Assembly (NCBI RefSeq): GCF_024713975.1
Contig: NC_091112.1
Span: forward strand, 11,252,501-11,316,500
Reading direction: 5' to 3'
Length of the DNA stretch: 64,000 bases
From: Paralichthys olivaceus
Lineage: Eukaryota > Chordata > Actinopteri > Pleuronectiformes > Paralichthyidae
Part shown: one piece after another, positions 44,401 through 56,181 of the stretch
How positions within the stretch are numbered: position 1 is the stretch's first letter
How the letters are laid out: every line of letters begins with the position of its first letter
The notes under the pieces: model-generated
Database searches by the model: none
What the model saw: the letters and a program-made list of their open reading frames with translations, nothing else
What the model was told of the DNA's origin: nothing
Made by a program: the position numbers and the translations under genes

Positions 44401-47400
44401 ATATTTACATTGAGGGGACCCTCTCTACGGAGGCTGCCATGTTTTTTACATTAGTCCAGACTGGACAAACTAAACACCTTTTAAGTTTTTATGACAACTG
44501 AAGGCTGCCACCAGTTCTTTTTCATGTTTGGAAGGAGAGGGTGAGGTGAGGGGTGTTCAGCTGCAACATGTAACTTCAACACTAAGATATCACTAAATTC
44601 TACACACTGTAACTTTCAACAGCCAAGCTTGAGAAGAAAACTGTAACCCACAGCATGGAGGAAACAAAACCATGTGCACTACAATGTTGTGTTGTTTTTA
44701 GAATTTGCTAAATAAGATTTAAGTGGTCTGCATCTTTGTAAAGCTGGCGCTAAAATAGAAGTGCCCTTTCCTTCCAAATGCAAGAGAACAATGGATAACA
44801 GATCAGGATGCGTGTGTGTGAGTTCTAGTATCCCCTTTGGTTTATCTGTGGCATAGCTTCAAAAGTTCCCATCTCCTCATTATGAAACTGGAACAAACTG
44901 GCTTTGCCAGAGAATGCGAGGGTAGCTAACAAGACCAGTTTGTACGTGCATGACTCTGCGTGTGTGTGTGTCTCAGTCTCCTTCATATTCAACACAGATC
45001 CTAAAAAGAGCAATCTTGCCAAGCCGCACAAGCCTATTAACTCAGAGGGAGGGACAGAGTCAGAGTGAGGGAGGACGAATGAGAGAGCAAAATTTGGATG
45101 GAGTTTTCCAGCAGACCTAAGTTTTGAGTCTAATGGACTTAACATTTATAAACTTGATGTGAAACACAGCTATAATCTTTCTCCTCCTGCAGCAATTGAG
45201 ACACAGCTAGAGATTTGAATCAAATCAAAGGCACAAATAAAAAATTATGTTTGGGATGCAAAGTACATAAACATCCAGAGTTTTGTCTATCCCACTTGCT
45301 AGCACTGGGGGTATTCTGAACAGCACAGCCGAAAGATGTTTACAAAGCTGATTTGTTGCCACTGTAATATAGTTTTATAGATGTAATATGGACACAAAAC
45401 CAAAGCCAAGAGCTAACAAGGATGGGCATAGAACTGACAACAAAAACTGCAAAAATGAATCTTTAATGAGTTGGACGTGTTTTCGTGAGACAGGCACAGG
45501 TCAAATGCCTGCTTCATTAATCCAGAGCTGGTGCTCGCATAGCAATGTGACCCCAGCAAAAACACAAAAGATGAACCCAATCTGACCACAACAACAAGAG
45601 AATGCAGGCACAATATCATCACAAATACCCACAAACAGAAGCACAGCACTGCCTTAGAGCTTCACTTCATGGGAGAGAGCCTTAACGTGACAGTGAGAGT
45701 GCATGTATTAGCCAAAGTACGCAGGTACAAAACTGACCTCTGCTTTGACCCTGTGACAGGATGCACTGTGTGTAATGTAATCCCAGTGCAGATACACAAA
45801 GGCCAGCACGTGCAGGTCTGTGCATGTGCCAGGGACAGCAGCAATGAAGACGCCGACATCCAGAGAATTCAAAACATTTAAAGACCAAGAGATAGTGATC
45901 TGTTATACAGTTTTACTCTCATCGTTTAGCATGTTTGGTATGCAAAGTCTGACCAAAACAACACATTATCCATTAAATATGCTAAGTAAACTGAGGCTGA
46001 TGAGTCATTAATATCACATGGTTCTGAAGTGATCTAAGTACATGTGATATTAAATGTCAGACTGTGACAATGTAGATTATCCCTCAGGGTAATAGCCATA
46101 TCCAAACAATGCAGGCTATGTGTTTTATTTTGTTCAAATTATTTGGCTGCTGTTTGGGATTTGTTCTGATCTTTATTTGACATTTTGAATCCACTTTGTA
46201 AAGTCTGATGACCAAGAAGTGTTCGCTGGAGAGAATATATCCTAATGGCATACTTGCCCATTGAGCATACAAGTAAATCCACAACTGGCAACCTATAGCA
46301 TGTGCTCCGTGTTTTTACTGTACACAATTCAAGAACACAAACAGGGGGGCACATAAAGGCTCTTTGGACACTGTCCATTAACAGCTGATGTATGCACCCT
46401 GGGCACAACTGAAAAGCCCTGAGCAACTTAACCCACACAAAACTACAACACACTCTCTATTGTAAGCTTGACGTTCTGTTTTCATTATGTGTGTTCTTTT
46501 AAATGCGTATCTCCCCCCCCCCTCTCCTCAGGCAGGACTGTAGCCTGGTTAGGACACTCTGGTTCCCTTCTAAGAAACACAGCACCCTCTAGAGGACAAA
46601 CATAAGCCCTGGCTGAAAATGGCACACACTCCTGTCTCCATTCTTGCCCTGTCTGGTCGAGTACTTCTTTCCTTTTGTCCAATTCTCTGTCACCGAGCAC
46701 TACAGAGAACAATGGAGGGGAGGGGTCGTATCACTAACACTCTTCCGTCTGTTAACTGTACAGAAGAGTGGACAGTCCTGGACAGGCGAGAGTGCGGCGT
46801 AATCATGAACCCACTTTGACCTAAGTTTTAACAAACTCCAGAAAGCTAAAAAATAGATTCTTATTAAAACCATTTATGCCTATTCTGAAACAATGCATAA
46901 ACAGCTGCAGCAGCCACATTTACTGCCATTGTAGTTATTATTGTAGTTAATTACAGATAAATCACTTAATATGTAAAGTGTAATATATAATGCCAAATGT
47001 CTTACCAAACCTCAAACTATCATTATATTACCATCTTTTCTCATGAACAGTCACAAAAATTGTAATACATTTACAACCATGTGAAAAGAAGCAAAATATG
47101 ATATTCAAAAATAAAGCTTGACTGAGATGTATTCATGAGGTGTAATGGGTTACAGATATATCAGCCAAAATGTATTTCAGTCAGACTGAAGTGTTTATTT
47201 TGCTGTAGCAGAAAATAGAGCTTGGCACCCAGGCTCCAACTTTATCACTTCTCCAGATATGATTACATAAATAAAAAAGGGGCGTGATGAGCACATACTG
47301 TATCTTTAACCCCCCTGTCAGGACCGACAGGTATACTGGGGTGGTGGAAAAGCTGAACTGACAGACATATAGACGGATGCAGGGCAGCAGAGGCATTGAC

Positions 47401-49066
47401 AAGCAAAGGGAGAAATAGAAAAATCTTTGCAGCTTCAACAGACCGCCAAATCCAGAGGGTGTGGTGTAATAGAGGATTATGGAGAGTGAGCCATGTCACA
47501 TGCAGCGGTGCAGCTTTAGTTGACAGCCTGAACTGAAGAGTCTCTTCATGAATTCAAAAAGACTTGGCAATGCAAAGCTGGCTTACAACAAAGAAATGTA
47601 ATAAAGCTTGGTGTTTTCCAGTTTTAACAGTAAATAATAAATATAAAGAAAATACAAATACATTTAACTTGAATCAATGTCTATCAAAAGTGTAAACATG
47701 AATGCACATCTTTTTCTGCATTGTTTATTCTGCAGTGTAAGATTTTATATGCAAACAAACAACGAAACTATAGCTCATATTGTCTTATATTATCAGCCTA
47801 CAGAAAAATCATTCAGGCTCTAGTTTAAATATATATTTTGGGGTGAGACAAAATAAAAATACAATATATAATGTCATCTGAACGGGGTCAGAACTCATGA
47901 GACAATTATTGACGATTAGGATTATTGATTTATGCCATGATTATTGAGATGCTGCACTTTACCTGTTTAGGGGCATTTTGTATTATTCAGTTAAACAGAT
48001 ATCACAATGCCTCATTTTATGATTGCGTTATAATATAGATTATCGCAGAATCGCTGTAATATTACCGTGGGCCATGCATTGCGTATTATATTGTAAAGTA
48101 AATTACCCTAGGATTCTCTCTGACAAATCACAAACTCAGTGTGACGCGAACTGCTTTCTTAAGATACTGTTTTTACTGATGAGACTAATGTGCCTGTCGA
48201 TCAGAGTTCAGAGGAGCTGCTCGGAGTCTTTTTAATGTGGACGGTGTCTGGACAGTCAGCCCCACCTGCTATTTTAGTCCGACAGCCTTTTCTTGTCTCC
48301 CGCAACAGGTGACCGTGCACAGCTGCCCCGGCCAGACCGTCCAGGGAGCCCGGGACACACAGCTGACACAGCACACCCCGGAGAAAACCACCGCCCGGTC
48401 CTCCGACAGCTAACACGACAACACCCAATCCAAAACGATAGCTTCCCTAACTTCACGTAAATGACCTAAGAAAGGAGTGGAACCATACTTGTGTTACAAG
48501 AGCTCAAGTTCCCTGACTACACAGGCGAAGGAGCTAGCCTCCCTGCTAGCTACCATCCAGCTGTGCTCAGCAGTCCATCACCACCAGGAACACAAAGTAT
48601 CATCCACACACACATGAGAATAAAACCCCAGAAACAACCAACAACACACCGTCGCTGCTGCTCTGACACCAGGTAGCCGCTTTAACGCAACAGCGTTACG
48701 GTGAGCCACCGGCGGACCGGGCGGTTTTTGCGTTAACTGGTTTTCTGTTTACCGGGGGGGGGGGGGGGGTTAACGCTAGCTTCTTAGCTAACATGTCAAA
48801 TGTCAGATAGCAAACATTAGCTTAGCCACTGGAAACTTCATTTTTATTTTAACCAAGTTACCCAACTGGTTTAAACCACCATATAAACTTTTTTTTTTAA
48901 TGTCGGCAAAGTGAAGCTATCACTCAACTAGTCTTTTGACTAGTTACGGGTAAACTAGCGAACTAACGTCGGTCGTGTGACAGCAGAGAGGTGAACCTGA
49001 CGGAGAATGTTAGCTGGTTAGAGAGAAAGACGAGGTTACCTGCTCTTGTATCTTCAACACAGCCAT
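31349..49066 (-). CDS. ankrd28: PP6 regulatory ankyrin-repeat subunit A (ankyrin repeat domain 28), complete, 29 coding exons
   Basis: ANKRD28 is a cytoplasmic ankyrin-repeat scaffold for protein phosphatase 6. Exons on the minus strand: 49066-49040, 40731-40648, 39839-39761, 38333-38263, 37716-37516, 37436-37349, 37259-37117, 36932-36825, 36739-36635, 36223-36145, 35993-35879, 35694-35612, 35530-35467, 35301-35233, 35123-34983, 34874-34763, 34654-34628, 34319-34245, 34082-33881, 33734-33647, 33518-33401, 33290-33071, 32971-32884, 32800-32717, 32623-32475, 32384-32302, 32055-31973, 31831-31740, 31647-31349. They sum to 3177 nt, 1058 aa, close to human ANKRD28 (1053). The start MAVLKIQEQ is followed by PSLLRAIFN and then about 26 ankyrin repeats with TPLHxAA signatures. 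The C-terminus ENDSDSETY type (here MNDSDSETY) distinguishes it from ANKRD44 and ANKRD52. The second intron has a GC donor. There is a 27-nt exon at 34654-34628. Fish may have two ankrd28 copies; which one this is cannot be told. Confidence 0.95.
34111..34190. repeat. (AC)n microsatellite in an ankrd28 intron
   Basis: Starts 29 bp upstream, in transcript sense, of the acceptor of the exon at 34082-33881. On the minus strand it reads (GT)n. Confidence 0.95.
38211..38247. repeat. (GT)n microsatellite in an ankrd28 intron
   Basis: Lies about 16 bp beyond the donor of the exon at 38333-38263 on the transcribed minus strand. Confidence 0.95.
38393..38426. repeat. (GA)n tract upstream of an ankrd28 acceptor
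   Basis: On the minus strand this is a long CT-rich run preceding the acceptor at 38335-38334, and it may serve as an extended polypyrimidine tract. Confidence 0.9.
41930..42075 (+). repeat. Common teleost retroelement tail
   Basis: The wording 'atttatatagtgcttttctag .. gaccactcaaagtgctttacag .. ttcagtatcttgcccaaggac .. cttcggcatgcag' is a very frequent dispersed sequence in fish genomes. It lies in ankrd28 intron 1. The family is not assigned. Confidence 0.7.
43049..43204 (-). CDS. ankrd28: Candidate alternative first coding exon of ankrd28
   Basis: A minus-strand frame of 52 codons starts at 43204 ([20 protein letters not shown]...) and ends ...AAAQEDK exactly at a strong donor, AAG|GTGAGA (43049/43048). 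It is phase 0, the same as the normal first exon, so it can splice directly to the exon at 40731 and give ...[13 protein letters not shown]. The segment has acidic, Pro-rich and Arg/His-rich stretches, unlike random intron. The preceding 300 bp are GC-richer with CAG runs, which would suit an internal promoter. Another in-frame ATG lies upstream at 43243. Confidence 0.55.
44247..44614 (+). mobile_element. TTAA-flanked MITE-like element, copy B
   Basis: Left end TTAA then AGGTCCAATGAGTAAGATTT; right end AAATTCTACACACTGTAACT, an imperfect inverted match. The length is about 368 bp and it is noncoding. The interior 'ctctctacggaggctgccatgtttttta' is shared with copies C and D. It lies in ankrd28 intron 1. 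Confidence 0.8.
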
Positions 49067-49260
49067 GTTCCCCGTGTGGAGACAGGAGGAGGCGGCGAGT
49101 AACTCGCCCTGGAGTCACTGTACCTAACCAACTAACTAACGGGGAGGGAGGGAGGGAGGCTGGGTGAGGACACACGCTCCGGAGGGTGCTGCTGCTGCTC
49201 CCCCCCCCTCTCTTCCTTCCTTCCTGCGCCGGACCTTGTGTACCACATCATGGGACAAGT
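48240..49260 (-). promoter_or_regulatory. ankrd28: ankrd28 CpG-rich promoter and exon 1 region
   Basis: GC- and CpG-rich DNA surrounds the first coding exon (49066-49040), with GGAGGG repeats upstream on the transcribed strand. A second GC-rich block at 48,240-48,430 downstream in intron 1 may be part of the same island or an alternative untranslated first exon. A G16 run is at 48,754-48,769. No TATA box was seen. Confidence 0.5.
48754..48769. repeat. Poly(G)16 tract
   Basis: Sixteen consecutive G on the plus strand within the ankrd28 CpG-rich region. It has quadruplex-forming potential and is also a likely assembly or length-variable site. Confidence 0.9.
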
Positions 49261-50522
49261 TGATGGACTGATCATCACCATGACCCCCAGCTAACTCTGC
49301 TCACACCTGATGGACTCACAGTCCATTCTACTGCCACAATATCTCTTCCACACACAACCACTGGACCTGTGCTGGGAACCTAAGAAGACACTTTATAATC
49401 ATTTAATGATAATTTCATCCTCGTGACACAGTGTAGGTCTCCTTGAAGGGCTTACTTCAGTTGTATTGGAGTTGGCTGCAGGGCTGTTTACGCCCCCGAG
49501 ACTCCTTAAGTGTTTTGTGGAATCAAAAACTTCACCCACCCCTCCATCAGCATAGAGGTGAGTAGATAGTGAATTTAAATTTTCGGTGAATTATCCCTTT
49601 AAAGGATCTTCTATTGAGTTACATCAGAGCCAAATTATATTACTTTGAACTTAAAATACGAGGGACTTTTTACCAAATAAAAACAATAGCATCTATTGAT
49701 TTGTACAGCTCATATTCACAAATCAGTTTGCTTCATAGGGCCATAACAATCTGCAAAAGGTGTGACATCCTAAAGCAAACAACCCTAAACTAGGGTTAGG
49801 AAAAGCTACCCTAAAAAACTAAGCATGGGAAAAAAACAAATAAACAAGTGACTTACATGCTGGGGTACAAGAAAATAAGTATTTATTTTTTTAATTTCAA
49901 TTTAAATGTAATCTTGCAAATATTTTGATATTGGAGGTCTTGTTTTTTCCGTTTTCATACTCAGATCTTATTTTTTCAGATTCACATCTCATTTATTAGA
50001 GACCATAGATCAGAAAATCACACATTTGAATTTCATCCATCAGTAACTTTTTTGTGTCATTTGTAGAGTTTAGATATCTGTCAATCCCCAGTGCAACAGA
50101 TACATGTTCAGCCTTAAATATACAACGACAGAGGGTCCATGTCAATGAGTCCAGTTAAAACTGTGCAGGAACACCAAGATCTGACGATTACATAGCATGG
50201 AGGCAACAACTTTTTCCAAATGAATATTATAATTATTTAACATAAACTACAAAAAGATACATAATTTCTTGAATCTAGACTACGTTTAATTAGGTCCTGG
50301 TGAAATAAATTTTTTGTAGTATCCATCGAAAACTATCACTTCCAAACTGCTGAATTATGAAAGAAAAACACACAACTCTCCAAATTCAATATAAAAAACA
50401 ATACAAAAATATTTACACACTGCTGAACACTATAACTGTCTTATCTGTAGATGATCAAATTCCACTAAGACAGCAGTTTTGATGCATTATGACATCTGAA
50501 GGATTTTGCCCATCTGTGTTTT
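49261..50522. other. Spacer between ankrd28 and the zinc-finger gene
   Basis: Holds a repeat terminus at 49,470-49,603 and otherwise AT-rich sequence. Minus-strand poly(A)-like TTTATT words occur near 49,880 and 49,990 and could end the zinc-finger gene's 3' UTR. No gene was recognised. Confidence 0.5.
49470..49603 (+). mobile_element. Fragment of an abundant teleost DNA-transposon repeat
   Basis: The text 'aaaacttcacccacccctccatcagcatag' ends in 'ggtgaattatccctttaaag'. This is the terminal inverted-repeat type GTGAACTATCCCTTTAA that is very common in fish. Only one end is present. Confidence 0.65.
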
Positions 50523-53411
50523 TTAAGCTGATGACATATCATTTAGACCCTTTGGTCTGTGCAATCTCCAATGCCGTTGCAGATTGGAATTATTAGAAAA
50601 CACTTTTTTGCATATTCCGCATTGGTTTCTCTTTGGGTGGCTTTGACGGTGATGGACTAAACTTACTTTAGACAATAATCGTTTTCCACAGACTTCACAA
50701 ATGTGGCTTTTGTCCACTTTGTGTGTTTGCACATGTTTCTTCAATGTGTGCTTCGCATGAGCTTTACAAGAATGACGACCTGTGAGATTCTGAAAGGTAG
50801 ATCCTCCTGATGATTCCTTTTTAATTAAACTTGAGAGGGGCAAAGTCCTTTTCACATTCTTCTTCTTCTTTGAACCAAGTGCCTTTAAATTCGAACAAAC
50901 TGTGTGGCTCTGCGACTCTTCAGTATTGTGGCTGCTGTTATTCTCAGTGACAGCACCACCTCCATTGGTGTTCTGACAGTCTCCATCAGGCTGCCATGTT
51001 TTACCAAACCAACCGTCAGGCTGAGTGTCCAGGGGTCGAGGAGGCCCCTTCGTGCTTTGCACACAGTTGATTTCACTCAAATCTTGGATAAAACTGTTCA
51101 CATAAATGATGCTGACAGGTGAATCTTGGTCACTGTCTGCCTCCAGACTTTGTCCTCCCATTTGACTGTCGCCTTTTTGTATCAGCTCCGGATGCTTACA
51201 GTCCTGATGACTCACTGAGGATCGGAGAAAATAATATGCAGTCATTTAAATCACAAACTTTTAAAAGTGCTGTACATACTAACTACAGCGATGATCAGCG
51301 AGGTGAACCTGGAGATGATGGATGTGTTTCTGTTTAAAGCAGGAGGCGAGGCAAGCCTAGTATACCTCACACTATAATGACTATATGAAGAGGAATTCAT
51401 ATTACCCTACTTTCCTGCCAGAAAGCACATATCAAAAAACTGTGGTATCAACTGAAGGGTATTAGACATATTGTGAACTTACCTGCATCTTGGCTCTGCA
51501 GTAGTATTGCATCACCTGTAATGTAAAAAGAAACAGAGGTCATACAATTAGGCGGTGGTAATAAAACTATCACAATGTTATTAGTGGTGGCTGGAAAAAA
51601 GGTACTATAAGGATGACAATGAGAAATTGCACATACCATGTTGTTTTGATAAGTGCACCTCAAAGTTACATTTCCGATGAATGATCTTTACGCAAAATGG
51701 GCAGTGCCAGTGACTTCTTCCTTGGCCATTATCGGTGCAAAAACATGGCACCACAAATTTTTCTGAAAAGAGAGAAGATAGCCTGCTAACCACAAGTATA
51801 CACCTTACAGGGCTGTATGCCTTTCAAGAACATTGTTTTAGAACATTTCCATGCAATGAAAATCAAGACAGTATACTTGAAAATTGATCACATGTGGTAT
51901 TTCATTATAATGCACATTACATTGCCTCCAAGTTTTCAGTTGTTGGTTTTGAGATTTCCAGGGTAGTGTGGCTTTGTGAAATTGAATGTATTAATGAGAT
52001 TTTTTCAGTGAATTAAATAAAGAGGATAAACAATCAACCTGAAAGACTTCAGTGACATTAACTGGAAACAGTGACCCAGAATTTTTTTCAATCTAAAAAG
52101 CTATGATTTGTTTTGGAACGGATTGTAATCATACATGTTTTTTTAATAAATGGATGTAAAAAAATACCAGTATGGTCCTTTCTATTTTTGAGAAGCCAGC
52201 AACAGCATCCAAAAGGATACGATAACACACCACCCTCACATTCAAATAGTGTTTAAAAAATGCCAACAGTGACACTGCACATAACAGTGGCTAAAACAAA
52301 TTATGGTATAGAATTTAAATCCATGATTGTGTGCTTCAAAGTTCTGTGTTTTGATGTGATGCTAAGAGAACGTACCTGTGCCCCCCTCATTAAAATGAAC
52401 AGCGAATCGATAATGCCTCTTCATCAAATGTTTCTCAGTGGCCTGAACACTCTTGATGCAGAGGGGACAATTGTCATTGGCTGCAAGCTTGAAAAAGTTG
52501 TCGTGTGAGGTGAAGAGACACTGTGCATCTGGAGAAAAAAAGGTTTAATGTAGATCATCAGATTTAGTTATAAAGTCAACACTGTCATGTTTTTACAATG
52601 AATAGACTGATCTAACACGTCACACTGGAGTCATTAATAGTTCTCAATGATGGTCACAGTTCATTTATGCTCAAGGTCAGATATGCTTACAGAAACAGGT
52701 GGGGTCTTATGTCCCTACTCCAGTTTGTACAAAGAACTGAATGCATTGATTTTACTGAAGAGGAGTACCTATTGTTAAATGCAGTCTTACCACCAGAATA
52801 ACAGGAAGGTCTTTCGGCCGTTTGTGCAGAACTTGAATCTGAGGCTACCAGGCTGGCAGAAGCAGTAAGGGTACTTTTGTTGACATGACCTGCTGGAGAG
52901 AAAAGAACAGAACATAAAATAACACTATACTGAAATCATTTCTACTTTCTTTTGGCAGAAAAAGGCATGGTTAAAAAAAAAAGCAGTCTTACCATGAGCA
53001 ATGAAAGTTCTTTTGATCGTTTGTGCAGAACTTGAGTCTGAGGCTACTGGACTGGCAGCAGCAGAAGGGATACTTTTGATGGCGTGACCTGCTGTGGAGA
53101 AGAAGAAAAAAACAGATCATAAAATCACAATATACCAAAACTCACTGCCATTTTCTTGTGGCAGAAAATTACATTGTTCAAAATTATTGCCATTTTTCCT
53201 CTTGAGGACGTCAGTGGCATCGCGGAAAACCAAGGAACATAAGCTATCACTATCATTATGTTCAACACTTTTTTGACCAATGAATAATATTTTGATGAGC
53301 TTTACAAAGAAGCGGAGAGCATTGATTTTACTGACGACAACAGTCTTAAGAAAAGCAGTCTTACCATAAGAAGAGGAAGTTCTTTCAGCCGTTGAGTTTG
53401 AGGCTACCGGG

Positions 53412-53446
<35 letters not shown>

Positions 53447-55220
53447 TGTACTTTTGTTAGCGTGGCCTACTGTGGAGAAAATGACAGAACATAAGATCAC
53501 ACTATAATAAAATTATTGCTCCTTACTTATGACAGAAAATGGCATTGTTAAAAATGATTTTTCCCCTTGAGCTGCTTGTGGCATCATAGAACACAGGAAC
53601 ATTAACAGTTCAAGCAAAATTGATGCTGGTGCTGACATTGGTGAGCTGTGGTCTTGTCAGCTGGCTACTGACTGCCGTTGGCAGCTGCCATTCCTCCGTT
53701 GTGGGGGACATGCCAGTAAGCAGCTGCCAGAGTTGAGTCACTGCTTTGAACATAGCAACCATTGTCCTTTCTAACATGGAGTAACCATGCATTCAAAACG
53801 TGTGATAGTAAAAATGTGTGGTATAACACAATTTGCTGAGATTTTTGAGGTGTTACTGACAAAGCTTTGAAAAGATCTACTGAAAGCTGAGACATCTTAC
53901 TCTAATCTCCACATGTCATCTTTTTATCAACACATGCTCAATTTATAGATTGACAGGGCCAACTGAATAAGCAGCATGAAATATGTTGGAGATTTGTTAA
54001 GGCATTTCTGCCACTGGCTCTCCTGAAAATTGCTCACTGCTTCAGCTTTAACACATCACAGGTAACAAGCTCACAATTTCTCTTCACTAGTACTTTTTAC
54101 ATAATATCAAAGTGGTGCCGAGGTGAAATGAGAGAGACGTTATGAGACAATAAGGTCAAATATGATGAGTAACTTGATTATGCTTTCATTTCCAGTGTCG
54201 TGCTGTTGATGTGTGTATTATTTATTTTGTACAATGTCTTGCTTTTACATGTGTTTGAGCACAAAGCAGTGTGACTATGAAGCAGTGAATTAAAATTGCT
54301 ATAATCGGTCACTGGTATGCTACTGTTGTTTCAGTGACAATTTCCAATTCCATCACCATATTGTACATCCACTGCTGACTTCAGATATTCACTTATTTTA
54401 CTGTCATACTTAAAAAGCAGCTGCCATAGTTGAAACTTAACTAACAACAGAAGATACACTGTTTATGATACTACTACTAATGATAATAGAGCATTTTATT
54501 TCACATACATTTCTGCTCAATAGGGGCGTTGTGAATACCAAACACATACATTATCCCATTGTTTTTAAAGGTTCGGTGTGTAAGAGTTGGGTGAAGGGGA
54601 TCTTTTGGCAGACATTGAATATAAAACAATCCTATGAATGTTTTCACTAGTGTATCATCACCTAAATTGCCCAACTTGTTTTCTTTACCCTAGAACGAGC
54701 CCTTTATATCTAAATACTTTATATTCACACAGGGAGCAGCTCCTCTCTACGGAGGCCGCCATGTTTTTAGTAAATGAACTAACACACACCTGACACTAAT
54801 GTAACTGCTTTCGTCATCAGCCCAAAACTTTACTTTGGTGAGTTGACATTGTTTTCTTCAAAGCTAACAGCATTTCAACTATTTCAGCTAAACAAGCTAG
54901 CAAACGGAGGAGCCAAACCAAGCTGCAGAAAAAAAATCTATTTATATATTAGTTAGCATCTTCAGTGTTGTCTGGAGGTTTACACGTGCATGTGCTGAAC
55001 AGCGTGTGCGTGTAGTTGTGATGAACCGACCCTTTGTTTGCGGTAACTTGGACAGGAGCACGACATCCAGCAGGGAGCGGTAGCGGTTGTTTTCGTCCTT
55101 CAAGCGGGAAGTCTGCTCCTCGTACCCCGCTAACGTTTTCTCAAAGGCGCCTAAGACGTCAGAGACAGCCGCCTGCAGTCGCTCGGAGACAAACACCTTT
55201 AATTCTTCCACCTGACTCAT
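50523..55220 (-). CDS. C2H2 zinc-finger protein with triplicated linker exons, complete
   Basis: Probable nuclear DNA-binding protein; I do not recognise a specific ortholog. Exons on the minus strand: 55220-55031, 53469-53365, 53091-52993, 52892-52791, 52528-52376, 51762-51637, 51515-51483, 51214-50523. They sum to 1500 nt, 499 aa, and every intron is phase 1. The N-terminal helix (MSQVEELKVFVSERLQAAVS..., residues 1-63) is the type that precedes many teleost zinc-finger arrays. Three similar Ala/Ser-rich segments follow. Then come CPLC...H...H (residues about 190-205), CPFC...H...H (about 244-262) and a basic linker. Next is a degenerate finger lacking its second Cys, then two canonical C-terminal fingers (CEVCGKR..., CGICKKVF...). 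With few fingers and large linkers, it is unlike long KRAB-type arrays. Confidence 0.82.
52791..53469 (-). repeat. Three tandem duplicated exons (with introns) in the zinc-finger gene
   Basis: Exons 53469-53365 (105 nt), 53091-52993 (99 nt) and 52892-52791 (102 nt) each encode GHxxKS...ASxVASxSSxAxRxxx. All are phase 1-1. Flanking intron text is shared too: 'aagcagtcttacca' at each donor, and 'tggagaaaa..acagaacataaaatcaca' plus 'tttcttgtggcagaaaa' beyond each acceptor. The duplication unit therefore included intron, about 200-480 bp per unit. Confidence 0.85.
54569..54775 (+). mobile_element. TTAA-flanked MITE-like element, copy C (right-truncated)
   Basis: TTAA at 54565-54568 precedes AGGTTCGGTGTGTAAGAGTT. 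Similarity to copies B and D continues through 'ctctctacggaggccgccatgttttta' and then stops. It lies in intron 1 of the zinc-finger gene. Confidence 0.7.
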
Positions 55221-55330
55221 GTTTCCAGCGTTAGTCTGCGTCTGGGACTCCGCTACCCCCAGGAACCATACACATGTGGCGTCGGCGGAAGTGACGCAGT
55301 CAGAGTGAACAATTTCCGTTCGGTGCTTTC
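55221..55330 (-). promoter_or_regulatory. Promoter of the zinc-finger gene
   Basis: CGGAAGTGACGC at 55286-55297 (plus-strand reading) is an adjacent ETS plus CRE half-site, a composite common in TATA-less housekeeping promoters. It lies 66-77 bp upstream of the start codon. No TATA box was seen. Confidence 0.5.
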
Positions 55331-55733
55331 AACGTACAAGTTTATAAAAGAGCAGATGAAAAACATTTCACTCACATATTTATTTATTCATTTTGCTTTG
55401 TAATTTATGACCATGACATTATTTAAGTCGTTCAATTCACCATTAGTTGGCCGTATATTAAAAAAAAAAGATTTACTATTAAACTTGATTTTTTGATCTG
55501 ATTTATTAATGCAAAAGTTGTTGAACGTAATCAGTTGCAAAAAATACAGAGATATGACCAAAAATGTAATGCTGATTTATAACTCAAACCAAACATGCAA
55601 TACCAAAACAGAACAGACAATGAGTGAAATAAGAACAATGTTATATGCAGACTATTGATCTGTTAGTGAGAGTAATTCTAAACTTATTCCAAACTTCCTC
55701 TCCTCATGGTAATTCTAATTCTGTTTCTGTTAA

Positions 55734-56067
55734 AGGTCCAATGTGCAAGATTTAGTTAAAAGGGATCTATTGGCAGAAAGTGAATATAACATAATCCTTG
55801 TGATGTATTTTACTACAGTGTAAATCATCTAAATTGTACGAAAAGGTTTCTTTACCATCGAATAGACCCTTTATATTAAAATATTTACTCTGGAGCTGGT
55901 CCTGTCTACAGAGGCCACCATGTTTTTTACAGTAGTCCCAACTAGACAAACTAAACACCTTCTGAGTTTTTATGAAGTACCACAGGTTCTCATGTTTGGA
56001 AGGGAAGATGAGGTGAGGGGTACTCAGCTGCAATATGCAACTTCATGAAATTCTACAGACTGAACCT
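55734..56067 (+). mobile_element. TTAA-flanked MITE-like element, copy D
   Basis: TTAA at 55730-55733 precedes AGGTCCAATGTGCAAGATTT. The right end TGAAATTCTACAGACTGAACCT is the diverged inverted repeat, followed by TTTA. About 334 bp, noncoding. It sits just downstream of the grn stop codon. Confidence 0.8.
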
Positions 56068-56073
56068 TTTATT
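56068..56073 (-). terminator. grn: Candidate grn poly(A) signal
   Basis: AATAAA on the minus strand, 109 bp past the grn stop codon, at the junction of host DNA and the end of MITE copy D. It is the first canonical signal I see downstream of grn. Confidence 0.45.
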
Positions 56074-56181
56074 GTCTTTATGGGGGGCAAGAAGCCATCA
56101 TCAATTAAATCTTAACTATGCATCAAAATAATGTAGAGAAACAATGAAAAAGCTGCCATAGGGCACTGCAACAGCATGTCC

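Noticed and set aside
48201-48428. 75-codon minus-strand Gly/Leu-rich frame near the ankrd28 promoter
   Set aside because: Probably GC-rich island sequence that is open by chance. It might be an untranslated alternative exon, but no coding signature was seen.
53610-53895. Minus-strand frames in the first intron of the zinc-finger gene as a possible extra exon
   Set aside because: No flanking splice sites fit the phase-1 pattern, and the sequence does not resemble the duplicated linker exons.
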